Below the pieces are notes generated by a model. It did not search any database. It saw only the letters and a list, made by a program, of their open reading frames with translations, and was not told the origin of the DNA. Of a stretch of 64,000 nt of DNA, positions 1-12,690 are shown one piece after another. The position numbers and the translations under genes are program-made. Origin of the DNA: Vigna angularis (taxonomy: Eukaryota > Streptophyta > Magnoliopsida > Fabales > Fabaceae). The stretch is from NCBI RefSeq assembly GCF_016808095.1, contig NC_068970.1, forward strand, positions 39,095,630 through 39,159,629, given 5' to 3'. Numbering within the stretch: position 1 is the stretch's first letter; each line of letters starts with the position of its first letter.

Positions 1-188
1 AGGGTGGCTCCAGGTGGCTTGTCAAAGCTTGGGACCCTTCCATGACGGAGGCTCCATCCTCGGCGTCGACATCAAAAAAGTCAAGGTTCCCCCTCTTCAC
101 TGTGATTCTAAGGTTCAGACCATCCCTTGCAGGTTTCGATTTCTGGATGGAGGTTGAAGCTTTGTGGTTTCGGTCATGGAGGCACGAC
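1..188. other. Unassigned window edge
   Basis: This stretch is less AT-rich than what follows and has no open frame or motif I can assign. It abuts the TG end of the LTR relic that starts at 189, so it is either the internal part of that element or the host site next to it. No primer-binding site is visible here. Confidence 0.3.
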
Positions 189-1140
189 TGTTAACACATT
201 GGCAAGTGTACCAAATCGTATCAAGTAATATAAGATTGGTAAGACCAAGTATCGTTTCCTAGGAGAGTCGTGTTTACTTAACAATTGTGTAATACCTTAA
301 TTAATTAAGACTCAAGAACTATTTTGTTGGTGTTTAAATGCAAATGCAATAAAATTAAATATGAATGCAAATTGATCAATTGAGGCTTGACACAAGAATG
401 AATGGATGAGATTTATAATATGAAATGATGATGTTGTTGGGGTTAGATTTCACCTATTTCACTTTCATGCATATTAGAATTCATCTTCCTCATTGGAATG
501 TTAATGTCACTTTCTAAATTACTTAGAACTCGATGTCTCGGTGTAAAAAGCCTAGTCTTGATTATTAGACAACAATCCCTTGACAACCCTAACAATCAAT
601 TCCGCATTAAGAAAAGAAGCTTAAGATAACTAAACATCCTATCCTTATCCCTAGGCAATATTCCCTTTGGGTGAAATCTTCTAGATCATGATTCATAAGA
701 TATTTCCCAATACTCAAATAAATCAAACATCAAGTCATGAGTGGCCAAAACATAACAAGCATTAAGAACAAGAGAAAATCACTAACATTCAATGAAAGAA
801 GCATAAAATGTTTAAACCATATTCAAATACATGAAAGTTTAGAGGTTACATCATCGCCAACAACAAATAAATTTAGTTCTCCATTGTCATGGAGAACCTT
901 AGCTTACAATGGAAGAATGAATGAATGAATGAAAACCCTAGAAAGTGAGAAGGAAAGCTCCCGCATGCCCAATCTCCCTCCAAAGGGTCGAAGTCAGCTT
1001 TTCTGTGCTTCAGCCGTCCAAAGATGTGAACCCTAGAGTGTAGAAACCCTTAAATAGAACCTAATTGAATCATGGGCCAACGTTGGTAGCGCTCAAGCGT
1101 GACTGCGAAGAGACTGGCCCACAGTCTAGCATATTGATAA
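189..1140 (-). mobile_element. LTR relic, gypsy-type, related to the nested LTRs at 50.3-53.3 kb
   Basis: The sequence begins TGTTAACACATTGGCAAGTG and then follows, with many differences, the same order of blocks as the LTRs at 50256-51561 and 51978-53320. The shared blocks are the 'ggtaagaccaagtatcgtt' block, the 'gttaatgtcact' block, the 'ccctagaa' block and a CT-rich end with 'gcgctcaagcg'. By comparison with those copies it lies on the minus strand. The distal boundary near 1140 is approximate, because similarity fades there, and no second LTR is seen. It is probably a truncated or solo LTR. The short open frames inside are not credible genes. Confidence 0.55.
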
Positions 1141-2602
1141 GTTAATGAAGATTCATCACAAAGATTACCATCTTTGATAAAAAAAAATCATAGTTAGAGA
1201 CACTATAATCTAACAAATTGATAAGTTAAGGAAGATTCGTAGCAAAGAACACCAAGAGAATTCCTCTCTCAAATTAAAAACAATTTGATATAAAGACCAT
1301 CCAAGGTAATTGCATATGCCTTTAGTGCCTCTATATGTATAGGTACAAATGTTAAGCAATCTAAGGAACCCTAAAAGAAAATTTAAAGACATCGCCCCAT
1401 GATAGTTACAAATTGTTAACTTTAAAAGAAAACTATAAATACTTTTAATTACATATAATTGTGTTTGAAGGTATGATCTTCGTGTCCTTTGAATTTCAAT
1501 AGATCATCCTTAAGTTCTTCTTGTATTGGATCCAGAAATAGTCCTTTATCATACCCTCCTTCTTGAAGAAAAATTGTTCTCAAATTTGCACCACTTGAAT
1601 ACTCATTCTCCTATGTACTTAAAATGTAGAAGTAACTCCCTTCGTCTTAAATTTCTCCTTATCCCTCCATGAGGTGGATGATTTCTTGTAGGAGCTTGTT
1701 GTCTTGAGTTGATGTTCCTTTAGACCTGAGCAATCTCTCATTAAGACACAATTAAACATAGTAAAATTTAATTGAGATTGTACTTTTGCATATTTGACCA
1801 AGTGTTGACTTGAATGTCGAAGAATATTTTGCAAGCACCTCTCATTCAGTAATAGACGAGGGAGGCTTGGAGGAAAAATATCTGGTAGTGGAGAAGTCAT
1901 GAAGAGAATGTAACTTTATTGGGTACCAACAAATTATAGAGCAATAGAGCTTTTTCACATGGCCTTAATCGAAACCTTGAGCTTGTATGATGTGACAGGA
2001 CATATGGCTTCAAGGAGACATTCCCAGAATGTTCTTCTTTTCTCACAACGTCTTTTTCTTGGATGTCATGATTCCGATCATATCTTTCTACTTTATTGAT
2101 GTACACAGATATCAAGAAACAAAGTATACAAAAGTATTTTTTCATACAAGCATTAAATGTTTTGAACGTTGATAAGTGTTAAGTAGTGTAGCGTGTTCAA
2201 GACATTTTATCATTTTTCATTTCACCAATAAATGCATCGTTTAGTAAGATGAATATATATATTCATCAAATGGTATAAACATAAAATGCTATGGGGTATA
2301 TATATACTATATTAGGAGTTTTGTATCGTTTAGCGTAGGTTTTTGAGCTAGCATTTTTCTTAGTGGGATGACTATCATTTATTTTTGTGCTTTTTCATCA
2401 AACATTATTCTCGTTATCAGAATTACTCTCATTTTTATTTTTTCGTAGTGATTAAGATAGATGATTATGTTGGTTAAGCATTTGTTTATTGGGCAAACCC
2501 AATCGTTGAGTGTTGTTTGATAAATTTCAAAACATCAGTTGTTGGACATTCTTATTTTGTCTCGGTAGTAATATTAATTTGATCATGTCAATGATAGTGT
2601 TA

Positions 2603-2654
<52 letters not shown>

Positions 2655-2930
2655 CTCTTAGTATTTAGTTTCGTAATTTTTTTTCTTTTGCTACATACTT
2701 TTTTCCTTCTCTAACCTAATTGTTTGGCTTATTTTATATGAAAACAATTCACTCGCTTCTTCAAGGTACTTTCCCTCTAATCACAATCTTGATAGCATAT
2801 TTTTATTTTATTTTTGTAATTATGTTCAAATGGTGTATTATCATTTTTAGTGAATCAAATAGTTTTTATATCTTACATTTGATTATTTCTACACCATTTT
2901 TAGTATTTTTCTTTATTGTTTATTTTTCTT
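1141..2930. other. Intergenic AT-rich DNA with no recognised gene
   Basis: Small open frames of 60 to 90 codons occur on both strands, but none has a recognisable motif or plausible codon use. An AT dinucleotide run sits at about 2609-2650. Some of 1440-2000 reads like degraded retroelement sequence, but I cannot assign it to a family. Confidence 0.4.
2609..2650. repeat. (TA)n microsatellite
   Basis: This is an uninterrupted TA dinucleotide run of about 42 bp, likely variable in length between individuals. Confidence 0.9.
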
Positions 2931-4516
2931 GGTTTAAACCGTCGGATCGTCCTCATATTTGTTGAGGAATCTCAATTGGGTCCTCGTATTTTAAACTGTC
3001 AAAATTGAATCCATATATTTGTAAAATTGAGCCAATTGGGTCCAAACATTTGTAAAATTGAACCAAATGGGTCCTCTCCGTTAAGTTTTCACAGACAACG
3101 TTAAACAGATGCTGAGCTATATTTTTTTTACATGGCGTGACATTGTCTATTAAATTGAATGGGTGATCTATTATATAATCAACAATTCCACGTGGATGTG
3201 TAAATTTTTATATTATTTCTTACCCAAAAGACTAAGTTGAAGAAGTAGAAGAATTTTGAAATCCTGAAAATGCCTCCACAGGTTCCTCAACCAAACAAAC
3301 CCAACAAGTTCTACTTCTTCTACGGCCACTGGAAACCCTCCCAGAATCGCCCCACCGACCGCGGTGGCCTTTTCTCCAGTCGCCACTCATCTTGTAGGTC
3401 TTGAAGCAAAAACCAGCAAAACCAATGACTCAACTCAATCTCAGAAAGGTACTATTGTTCTTTGCTGTGTTATTGCTTTCTCTCTCCATTTGCATCAGTT
3501 CTTCTTTGGAACCTCAATGTGACACTACACACTTGTCTGCTACAAGAAAAATGTTGGGTGCAGAAAAAGAAGTGCTAGACAAGCCTTCCAAAAAGAAAAC
3601 CACCACTCAATACACCAAAAATCAGACCAAACTCATCAACCTCACTACTCTATCTTCAAAGAATCAAACCAAGACCATCAAATCTGACAACATTTCCTCA
3701 AAAAATCAAACCAACAAAAGCAGATCAAACTCATGAGGCAACAGGCAAGAAACAAAAGACTCCACAACAACAAACCAAGAAGAAACCTAAGAAACAAACA
3801 CCATCAAGTTGGTCTGTGAGACAACACCTCCGGTACGCCGATGAAGTGTTCTACTACTGCCCTTTTTCTGAGTTGTTTGGTCTCTACACTAAACCAGCCT
3901 CATAGACCTAACATTGTTCCTTGGACCATGCATTGTTCTCTCTCTTCTCTCACCGGGAAAGGAACGATTTTTCAGCAATTTGGCCTAAGATACAGAGTCG
4001 TCTGAGTTCAGATCGGCCAACTATTGTCGCCTTTGCTGGTTCGCTGGAATTGTGGAGAGGTGATCTCGCCTTCTTGGTGCATTTCTCGCGTGGGAAGAGA
4101 AGGATGGTTGTTTGGTTGCGTGCAATGGAGCTCGTTTTGCGTGGTAGAGGCGATATGGGCTCGCGATCTCACCTGTCTTATTGAAATGGGAGGAGATGGA
4201 AGATGAAGATAGACATGTGCCAGTTCTAGATTGGTCGAGTTGTGAGTGCTAAGGTGCTGCCATGTGGACATATAACATATTGTCATTGGGACTTGTTTTA
4301 CGAATAATAGTAAATTTGGGGTGAATCACAAAAAAATTCCACATAATATAACACTACTACATCAGCATTTTAAGTGTGCACCACGTCATCACAATTTAAC
4401 GTCGTCTGTCAAAACTTAACGGGGAGGGCAAAATTGGCTCAATTTTGACAGTTTAAAAAATGAGGACCTAGTTGAGATTTCCCAACAAGTATGAGGACGA
4501 TATGAGAGATTAAACC
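2931..4516. mobile_element. Mutator-like element with long inverted ends (Pack-MULE type)
   Basis: The left end starts GGTTTAAACCGTCGGATCGT and the right end, read in reverse complement, starts GGTTTAATCTCTCATATCGT. The two ends match imperfectly for about 180 bp, through 'AAACTGTCAAAATTGA' and 'CGTTAAGTTTT'. The element is flanked by a near-perfect 9 bp target duplication, ATTTTTCTT at 2922-2930 and TTTTTTCTT at 4517-4525, which is typical of Mutator transposons. The interior has no transposase but does carry pieces that read as host coding sequence, so I call it a non-autonomous MULE with captured gene fragments. Its total length is 1586 bp. Confidence 0.85.
3291..3905 (+). pseudogene. Captured gene fragments in MULE (putative secreted, Asn/Thr-rich protein)
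   Basis: At 3305-3390 one frame reads KFYFFYGHWKPSQNRP, a compact coding-like segment. A separate frame starts at the ATG at 3425. It has a basic start, then a strongly hydrophobic stretch (LLFFAVLLLSLSICISSS) typical of a signal peptide, then a Lys/Thr-rich tail with three KNQT repeats that are possible N-glycosylation sites, and it stops at 3736. A shifted frame from about 3801 continues with SWSVRQHLRYADEVFYYCP to a stop at 3905. I do not recognise the parent gene. Broken frames inside a MULE fit a captured and decaying gene copy. It could be transcribed, but nothing here shows that. Confidence 0.5.
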
Positions 4517-4748
4517 TTTTTTCTTTACATGAAATGTTTGACTTTATCAATTTAAAGTGTTTTATGGCATAGTTTAAAAAAATTGTCTTTATTCTCTTTG
4601 ATCATTATTTTTGTTTCATTGGTAGAACTTTTTGTTTTGCTTAAACATTTTAAAACATTTTTCATTATCTTTTAATGGTTCAACTAGTTTGTTATCTAGA
4701 AAATTTTCTCAAAACTTGAAAGTTCTTTATATCTTATCATACATTTAA

Positions 4749-5759
4749 GGCTTAATACCCCTAATGGTCCCTATTTTCGTCAAATGTGTTCGATTTGGTC
4801 CCAATTTTTTTTTCTGTTCAATGTTGTCCTAAAGAATGTAATTTTTGTTCAATTTAGTCCTTTTTGTAGACGACGTTTAAATCGTTAACAACCAATTGTC
4901 CAGTCATGCAATAAGTGACACATCACCCTTGACACGTCATCATCATCTCCTACCTCCAGAAACCCTAATTTCCCCCTAACCCTAACCGTCGCCGCCACGC
5001 TCCCAGCCAGCCACCATCTTCGCTCCTCCATCATCAAACATTTCGAAACCCTAACCAGATGGTCGCTCCACCACTACCGCTGTTCATCTTCTCCATCCAG
5101 CAACCACCCAAAAACACCACCATGACCATCTTCCCCTTCCTCCACCGTGAATTGCCATCAACATCTTCTCGCGACAACCATGACCACCGCAACGAGATAG
5201 CGAGCCATGCGCGAACTCATCTTCTCCGTTAAGTCTTCAACCTGCAAAGGGAAATACAAAGAACAAAAAAGCCAATTGGAGCATAATCGCTGCCGCAAAA
5301 GCACCATTCTCCATCTATCTTCATCTTCTCCAGTCATCGCGAAGCTGCTCTTCAAACCTGCAAGTGGAAAGAAACCAAAGAAACCAAATCGCAAACAAGC
5401 AACCACGAGCCAAATTCGCATCGTGACGCTCCTGCATTTCGAAACTCATTGAATTTTCCTCTAGCGGTGGCGTAGGCATAAGGAAGCCTTTCCCCCTTAC
5501 ATTCAGAAACCCTAATTTTTTGGGTGGGGAAGGGACTACCACGTGGCAGTCTCTTATTGGCTGCGTCATGTTTCAGTCAAGGAAGGTCAGCACTGATATG
5601 CACAGCTGAACAATTGGTCGTTAACGGTTTAAACGTCGTCTGCAAAAGGGTCTAAATTGAACACAAATTACATTCTTTAGGACAACATAGAACATAAAAA
5701 AAATTGGAACCAAATCGAACACACTTGACGAAAATAGGGACCATCAGGGATATTAAGCC
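4749..5759. mobile_element. Second Mutator-like element with long inverted ends
   Basis: The left end reads GGCTTAATACCCCTAATGGT and the right end is its imperfect reverse complement, ending in TATTAAGCC. The match extends about 140 bp on each side and includes the 'gtcctaaagaatgtaatt' and 'gacgacgtttaaa' blocks. The flanks TACATTTAA and TATCTTTAA agree at 7 of 9 positions, a plausible old 9 bp target duplication. The 4940-5560 interior is richer in C and contains CCGTCGCCGCCACG-like coding-style sequence, so it may also hold captured exons, but no protein could be named. No transposase is present. Confidence 0.75.
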
Positions 5760-6169
5760 TATCTTTAATTATACATTTTTTCCTTTATGCAATTTTGTTT
5801 GATGGTGTATCCAATGGTTTCTAAGCTACACATTTGATCATTTATACTATTTTTCAATATTTTTATTTGATGGTCTTTTTATCATGTTAAATGTTGTTTT
5901 AATAATTTTTTAAATTAATTATTTTTATTTTCTAACTCATTTTATGATTACAATTGTAAAAAGATTTTTCATTTACTCTAATACAATAATCTAATTTCAT
6001 TGTCATGAAGTTCAAGAAAGGAAAAATACATGTCTAAATTCAAATTATTATTAGCTTAATTTTTTTTAAGTGTGATATCATTAAAGCAGTATTTTATAAT
6101 TTTTTTTTCATGGTTTATTCGAAAAAGCATTTTTTAGTTAAAGGTTTTAACTCGATTATTTCAAAACTG

Positions 6170-6214
<45 letters not shown>

Positions 6215-8057
6215 TAGATTGGTTATACGATAAATTTAATATTTTTTTAACATATTACATCCACATATATTAATCAGTTGTGAAAATTGATTCACGTTCT
6301 AAAATCAATCTAATATACCCATTTGTGATTTCGTTACAATGTAAAGAAAGAAAGTATATAAATATTTGAAATATTTTTAAACTTGAATATTTATTTATCT
6401 TTTATATTTTTTAAAATATATTTTAACTTTATCAACTTTATTTATTAATTTTTTCAAAACTAATGAATGTTTTGATTGTTAATAAATTTTATTTATGTGT
6501 AACTGTGTTATATTTTATATAATTTTTTTTTTATTAATTGTTATGTGATAGTTTACATTAAATTATATAATTATTATTTATTTTTAAATATAATTTTTTA
6601 ATATTGAATAAAATTACTATTATAATAACAAACTTTTTAATGTAGTATTTAATTTATGGTAACGGTTAGTTTTCATATGCATTTAAGGTTACGTAACTAT
6701 TGGCATTCTCCAAGTTATATAGAAAAATACATGGTAATTTTAAAAGAAAATATTTTAGTTTTGAAAAGTTTGCTTTTTAGTCCGTAAAAATGATTTTATG
6801 GAAACTTAGTTATGTTCTATTTCCAAAATATCTACGGATAAGAATGATGTTTTCCAAAAATACATCATACTATGTTCTCTAATTCTAAATTTCTAGAAAA
6901 CTAAAACCTGTGAAAAAGTTTTCTAAATGTTGACTTTTTTCTGTCTCCTAAAAGATTTTGGTATATTGTGTGGATAAGAGACGGTTAGGTTCTCTTCGCT
7001 GCAGAACTGTGTGAATTCAGACCGTAAAATGTCCAACTTATTTACTGGTTGAATTTGATTTTTAACCTCTGCCACAGTCATTCCAATCTAACTTGTAATT
7101 TAAAGTTTTAAATTTAATATGCTACACCAAGTAGACTTTCCAGCATGATTCATGCGGTAAAAAGAATATGATATATATACATATACATGTATGTATATGA
7201 CATGACATGTGATGTTTCTAGAAATCCATTAAACAAGTTTTACACTGCTTAAAATATAGAAACAGATATAATGAAGTAAATAATAGTTGAGAAACATTAT
7301 CGCTTGCATTGGGAATTGTATAAAGAATTGTTAAACACGTTTATCGGTTATGGCCATGAAAAAAAGAGGTCAATTTTCCAAATGTGTGTCCCGTGGCCCT
7401 GAGCAGACAGATAAAGAAACATAGGAGACTGGTCCCCTTCTCCCTTCCGTTGTTGCGTCTTGGTGTTACTATTGGGAATAGTCCAAACTGGTGAAACCAT
7501 AAAGCATAAGCAATAGGTGAAGTCCAATGAAAGAGAGGAGAGTAAAGTAACGGCAAAATGCATCACAAGCTTGAGTTGACAGAGCTTTACCTATTATTTT
7601 CAAACACACATAAATATTATTCTTTCACCATCTCATTTCTGTTTTCACAATAATACAACTGACACAGTCAAACTACAACAATTACATTCAATTCAACCCT
7701 TTGTTCGCCCTTGCATAGCTGCTACCTCACTGGCTACCTCCCTCTCTACTCTTCTATTCACCCTAATCAAACCTAGGTACTATTTTTTTTCTTCTTTTTA
7801 ACTCCCCTCGCTAAAAGCTGCGTAACGTTCACTGATTCCATCTTCTTCCCTGAACCTTCCATCCACATCTAACAATACCCATTCGGGAAAAACCACCAAA
7901 GACAACATCTTTTCTATTTTGGCCCACACCCCACATGGCATAGCTAAGCCATTTGAATTGGGGTTGGTAGGCACCGTAACATTAAACCAAAGCCAACACC
8001 TTTCTCTCTCTTTCTCTGTTTTTGTTTTAATCAGTGAACTGATTTTGGGTTGAGAAG
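5760..8057. other. AT-rich intergenic DNA and 5' region of the MACPF gene
   Basis: No gene is supported here. A TA dinucleotide run lies at about 6173-6210 and there are long AT-rich stretches up to 7000. The last 300 bases before the ATG at 8058 are pyrimidine-rich (CTTTCTCTCTCTTTCTCTG at about 8000), as is common in plant 5' untranslated leaders. I see no convincing TATA box, so the transcription start is not placed. Confidence 0.45.
6173..6210. repeat. (AT)n microsatellite
   Basis: This is an uninterrupted AT dinucleotide run of roughly 38 bp in AT-rich intergenic DNA. Confidence 0.85.
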
Positions 8058-11000
8058 ATGGCGGGGGAGAAGAGTGTTGAGATGGTGGCATTGGAGTGTC
8101 TGGGGAAAGGGTTCGATATGGCCAGTGATTTTCGGTTGAGGTTTGCAAAGGGGATTGGTGGAGAGAGGTTAGTGGTGCTTGATGAACATAACAAGAGGGA
8201 TATCTTGATTCCTGGAACTGGAGGAGTTACCATTAAAGCGGTTTCTGAAAATATTCGGTGTGATAAAGGGGATAGAATACGCTTCAAGTCTGATGTACTT
8301 GAATTCAACCAGGTCCTTTTTCGTTTTCATCTTTATGTTACTGTTATAAGAAGCAGATTTCAGTTCTGAATTAAGATCTGTGTTGTTTTGTGCATCTTTT
8401 TAGTTAATTATGTCGTTCTCTTCTTGTTGCAGATGTCTGAGTTGCTTAATCAGAAATCGACAGTGCAAGGGAAAGTTCCTTCTGGGTATTTTAATGCGCT
8501 TTTCGATTTGACTGGTGATTGGTTTCGTGATGCTGCTGACATCAAATACCTTGCTTTTGATGGGTATTTCATTTCACTCTACTATTTGCACCTCACTGCT
8601 TCTCCACTCATTCTGCAAGAAGAGGTAAAGAAGTCTGTTCCGGCTCAGTGGGATCCAGCTTCGTTGTCTAGGTAACACTAAGCTGCTACAAACAATCTTT
8701 GGCGCATAGACAGATATGGCATCTTTGTTTTCCCTATGTAAAATTGTGTATTTGTAAAGAGATGGAATTTGATATATTCAATTTGTTGCCGGTTTTTTAT
8801 CTTTCATTATTTTGATCATCCTATACAATATTGATAAAAAAACGCAGCATTTTCTTATCTTCCGCATGAGGCTCGAATTACCTTTTAGACAATTATGTCT
8901 GCTACTCCTTGGTAGCACCTGTTTCAGTTGATGTTAGTTTCTGTGTTCATGTTTTAATTCATTTTTTTTGGGTGAAACTGTTTGGCCAAGTAACTGTGTT
9001 GACTGTTTGAGTGGTGCATGGCTGGTTGGTTGATAAGTACATGATGCTAACCAATTTTGTTAGGCAGGTTCATACAGACATATGGTACACACATAATAGT
9101 GGGTATGGCTGTAGGAGGTCAAGATGTAATCTGTGTCAAACAAAGGCATTCATCAAAAATTCCTCCTGGTGATTTAAGGAGACATTTAGAGGATCTTGGA
9201 GATTTTCTTTTCTCAGATGTGAGAAGCCCTTCTTTACTACAGGGGAAGACCGCAGATGGAAAACAGAAGGTAAAGTGATATATTTTCTGTAACTTTTAAC
9301 ATATTTGTTACTTTTCCGTTGATGAATTCTCTGTATTCGTGTAGGTCCCTGAGGTCTTTAACCGTGTGATGCAATCAAACACAATGCAGTTCACTAGTAT
9401 TTCAGAAACATCAAGCAAGGATGTAAGCCACAAAAGAGAAATAATTATAATTTGAAATAAAAAGATGTTCTAGGGTTGTGACTGAATTGTTTTATCCTTG
9501 TGCAGGGACTCACTATTATTTGTTCAAAAAGAGGAGGAGATATGTTCAAACACAGTCACTCAAATTGGCTTCAAACGGTGCCTTCTAACCCTGATGCAAT
9601 CCTCTTCAAGTTTGTTCCTATTTCCTCACTTCTGACAGGAATTCCTGGAAGTGGATATCTTAGTCATGCAATCAATCTGTATCTACGTTGTATGTTCTTT
9701 TCTGATTTAACATTGTTTCCATAATCTACTGCGTATCTAAATCCATTTTCCGCCTAAAAACTATTTATATACTTTTACTCTTTGCAGACAAGCCTTCTCT
9801 TGATGATTTACAATACTTTTTGGAGTTTCAAATTCCGAGGCAATGGGCACCCATGTTTTGTGAGCTGCCACTCAGGCATCAGCGGAGAAAGACTGCTTCC
9901 CCTTCACTGCAATTTAGTTTCATGGGTCCGAAGCTTCATATCATCTCTACACAGGTACTCTTACCAAACTCCCATGTTTGTGCAGAAGAAAACTTTACTC
10001 CTACCTTTGAGGTTAATATTCTTTTAGAAGGTTGTTCTTTTTTTTTTTTTTATCAGCAAAGAGATATAATTTATAAAGTAGCATTTGGGATGCCCCAACC
10101 CTTTTACAAATATGTACTTACATAGTTTCCATATATAATAGATCTGCTTCATTCTGAACCATATAAGGGGCTTATACTTAATTAGTGTCACGACTTTCTC
10201 CTTTCGCTTCTGGCTTGTGACAAATTTAGCTTAATTAGTGTCAGGACTTTCTCCTTTCACTTCTGGCTTGTGAAGAATTTAGCTGGGATGTAAAGAATTT
10301 GGGTATTCTTTAACCAGCTTTTGTTTTCAACCTTCCTAATTCTTTTATTGGATACGTTAGCTGTCGGTTACCCTTCTTGAATTTTCTTGTACACCTTATT
10401 TCATGTGTATTGTTACAGAATTGAACTTGTACGAGTCTGAATTAGGATCAGGATGTAAATCTCGTTAAGAAATCTTTTGATGATTCTCAAGATTCAGAGG
10501 CCAAACATGGCACATGGGATGAAAGAGGTGATATCTTAAAGTACGTTTGAAAACATATAGTATTAGCCCAAGTCCCGTTACAAAGACACTAGAAAGTATT
10601 GGAAACATATCTAGAAAGGCATTCCAAGATGATTTATGTATATCTTACATATTTGTATTGAGAAATACGGAGGAAAACTATTGAAAATGTCTCAAAGTTT
10701 TAAGCCTGGTGATTTTGTCTTGCCTATTTTGTTGATTTAACTAGTTGTAGCTTAGGGTCTGCTGTTATGCTATACATCCATTTTTATTACTTTTTCATGC
10801 TAGTTAGTAAGCTGTAGTTTAGGGTAAAATAAGCATTAAGAGGATGCACAGTGGTGAAGTTGTTAGACCAAATAATTTCCCTCTTGTGAACTGACTATTC
10901 TCAAAGCTTAAGGACAAAAGCACAATTAACAATAAATTTTCTCGTGTGGTTATAGAGGAAATGAAGAGATACAAGAAAGAAGAACAGATATCAAGGATGT

Positions 11001-12690
11001 GCTTGGTAGAAGAAAAAAAATAGAGAATGGAAGTATGCACAATTTGATTATGCATGTTAGTTAACAATGATTGATTATGTTTCAGTCAAGACGAACGCAA
11101 ATACCGTTAGTGGAGCAGTTGTAGTTGTGTCCTAGATGACCTTTAGTAGTCTGTTGTCTTGGATGACCGTTAATGCATGTAGCTGATCTCAATAAGTGCG
11201 ATAAGGCTTGTCTTTCTGTATATGCTTCCTTCAATTTGAATTTTTTTGTAGTTATTTCTTTAGGATTTTAAGATTTTTTTTTTGAGTATACATGAGGTAA
11301 TGAGTTCGAAATCGCTTCAAGCTTTACCGGTAGATGATATTTGCACTGTATTTTGACTGATTAACTGGTAAAATTTGGTTCTCCAAAGAAGTGACCAAGG
11401 TACACAATGGCAAAAACACTAAGTGTGTGTTTGATAATACTTTTTTTAGGAGAAATAGCTGCTTATATTTCCAAAGCTCTGTAGGAAAGTTAGCAAAAAT
11501 AAATTTGCTAAACCAGACCTACATTAAGATGTTCAATTTACAGAAGTCCAAGCTGCTTCCTTTGAAGAATCTTAAAGACTACCTACTAGTTGATTCTTAC
11601 ATTTTGTTTACCCCATCGGAGATTAAACCAGAATGGCTGGTCTTCCATCTTTTGTCATGTCAAAATACCTTGCGTGCTTCTGACTACAGTGGAAGTGGAT
11701 GATTTATACATTTTAATGGATCACTTGAATGGTCACCTCTGATAATTTTGGAAGTTCAGAAATGCACTCATGTCATAATATGTGATCAGTGCCATGCAAG
11801 CTCCTGGCCAACTGAGTTATTCTTTCTGTTTTCTTCATGATATGTGCTGCACATATTTGCAGGGATTTTTCCTTGTTTTATTTTCTCACCTCATCTCATC
11901 TGTTTCTGGAAACTAGTCAATCCTTTATTCTTATGGTGCAGAGCATATTCTCTTGTTAATTGTGGTCTTTTATACAAAATTTCAGGTGGTAAGTGAACAA
12001 AAACCTGTCGTTGGCATGCGCTTGTACTTGGAGGGAAGGAAATGTGATAGACTTGCTTTGCATATACATCATCTTTCAAGCCTTCCAAATAAAATGGTCC
12101 TCTCTTCAAGAAGCTCAACCTCAAGCATGCCGTCTATGTGGCGAGGATCTGATGATAATGATTCGAGTGATCAATTTCTGGAACGAATAAGATGGAAGAG
12201 ATTCTCAAATGTGTGCACAGCAGTGGTTAAACATGACCCTAACTGGTTGAATAGTTCTGGAGGTGTTTATATTGTTACAGGTGCACAGCTCCTTAGCAAA
12301 GGAAGTTGGCCAAGGAATGTGCTTCACCTGCGTCTTCTCTTCACTCATATACCCAATTGCAGTATCCGGAAGTTGGAGTGGTCTGCTGCTCCAGAGGCTT
12401 CAAGAAAAACATCTTTTCTAACAAATTTGAGTACAACATTTTCATTCACACAGCATGGCAACACTGGTCCTCCAAAGCAGGCTCCAACTGCTCTCAATTC
12501 TGGTGTTTATCCAGATGGTCCACCTGTGCCAGTTCGCTCTGGTAAACTTCTTAAATACGTGGAGACAGCTGAGGTGGTGCGAGGTCCACATGATGCTCCT
12601 GGCCATTGGTTGGTAACTGCTGCAAAGCTTGTGACTGATGGTGGTAAGATTGGATTACAGGTGAAGTTTGCATTACTTGATTATTGGTGA
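8058..12690 (+). CDS. MACPF-domain protein, At1g14780/CAD1/NSL1 family
   Basis: Seven exons join in frame to about 609 residues: 8058-8312, 8433-8671, 9068-9269, 9345-9422, 9506-9689, 9788-9954 and 11986-12690. All introns are GT-AG, and the exon lengths keep the frame to the TGA at 12688. The N terminus (ALECLGKGFDMASDFRLRF) and the MACPF signature TYGTH in exon 3 place it in the plant membrane-attack-complex/perforin family. This family has about 600 residues and includes CAD1 and NSL1, which restrain salicylic-acid-linked cell death. The C-terminal half (PGHWLVTAAKL near the end) also fits, and the order of motifs is closest to what I remember of At1g14780. The protein is expected to be cytosolic or membrane-associated, and pore formation by plant members is unproven. 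Intron 6 is long (2031 bp). No lesion is seen, so the gene looks intact. Confidence 0.9.
9955..11985 (+). other. Long intron 6 of the MACPF gene, with a 53 bp tandem duplication
   Basis: The donor is CAG|GTACTC and the acceptor is TTTCAG|GTGG. A 53 bp unit starting near 10181 (attagtgtcacgactttctc) is repeated immediately from 10234 with a few substitutions. Open frames inside are short and lack motifs. I see no complete transposon here. Confidence 0.7.

Noticed and set aside
5158..5569. Several overlapping open frames of about 80 codons in the second MULE
   Set aside because: They lie on both strands with no motif and no conserved start. They may reflect a captured exon, but no product can be supported.
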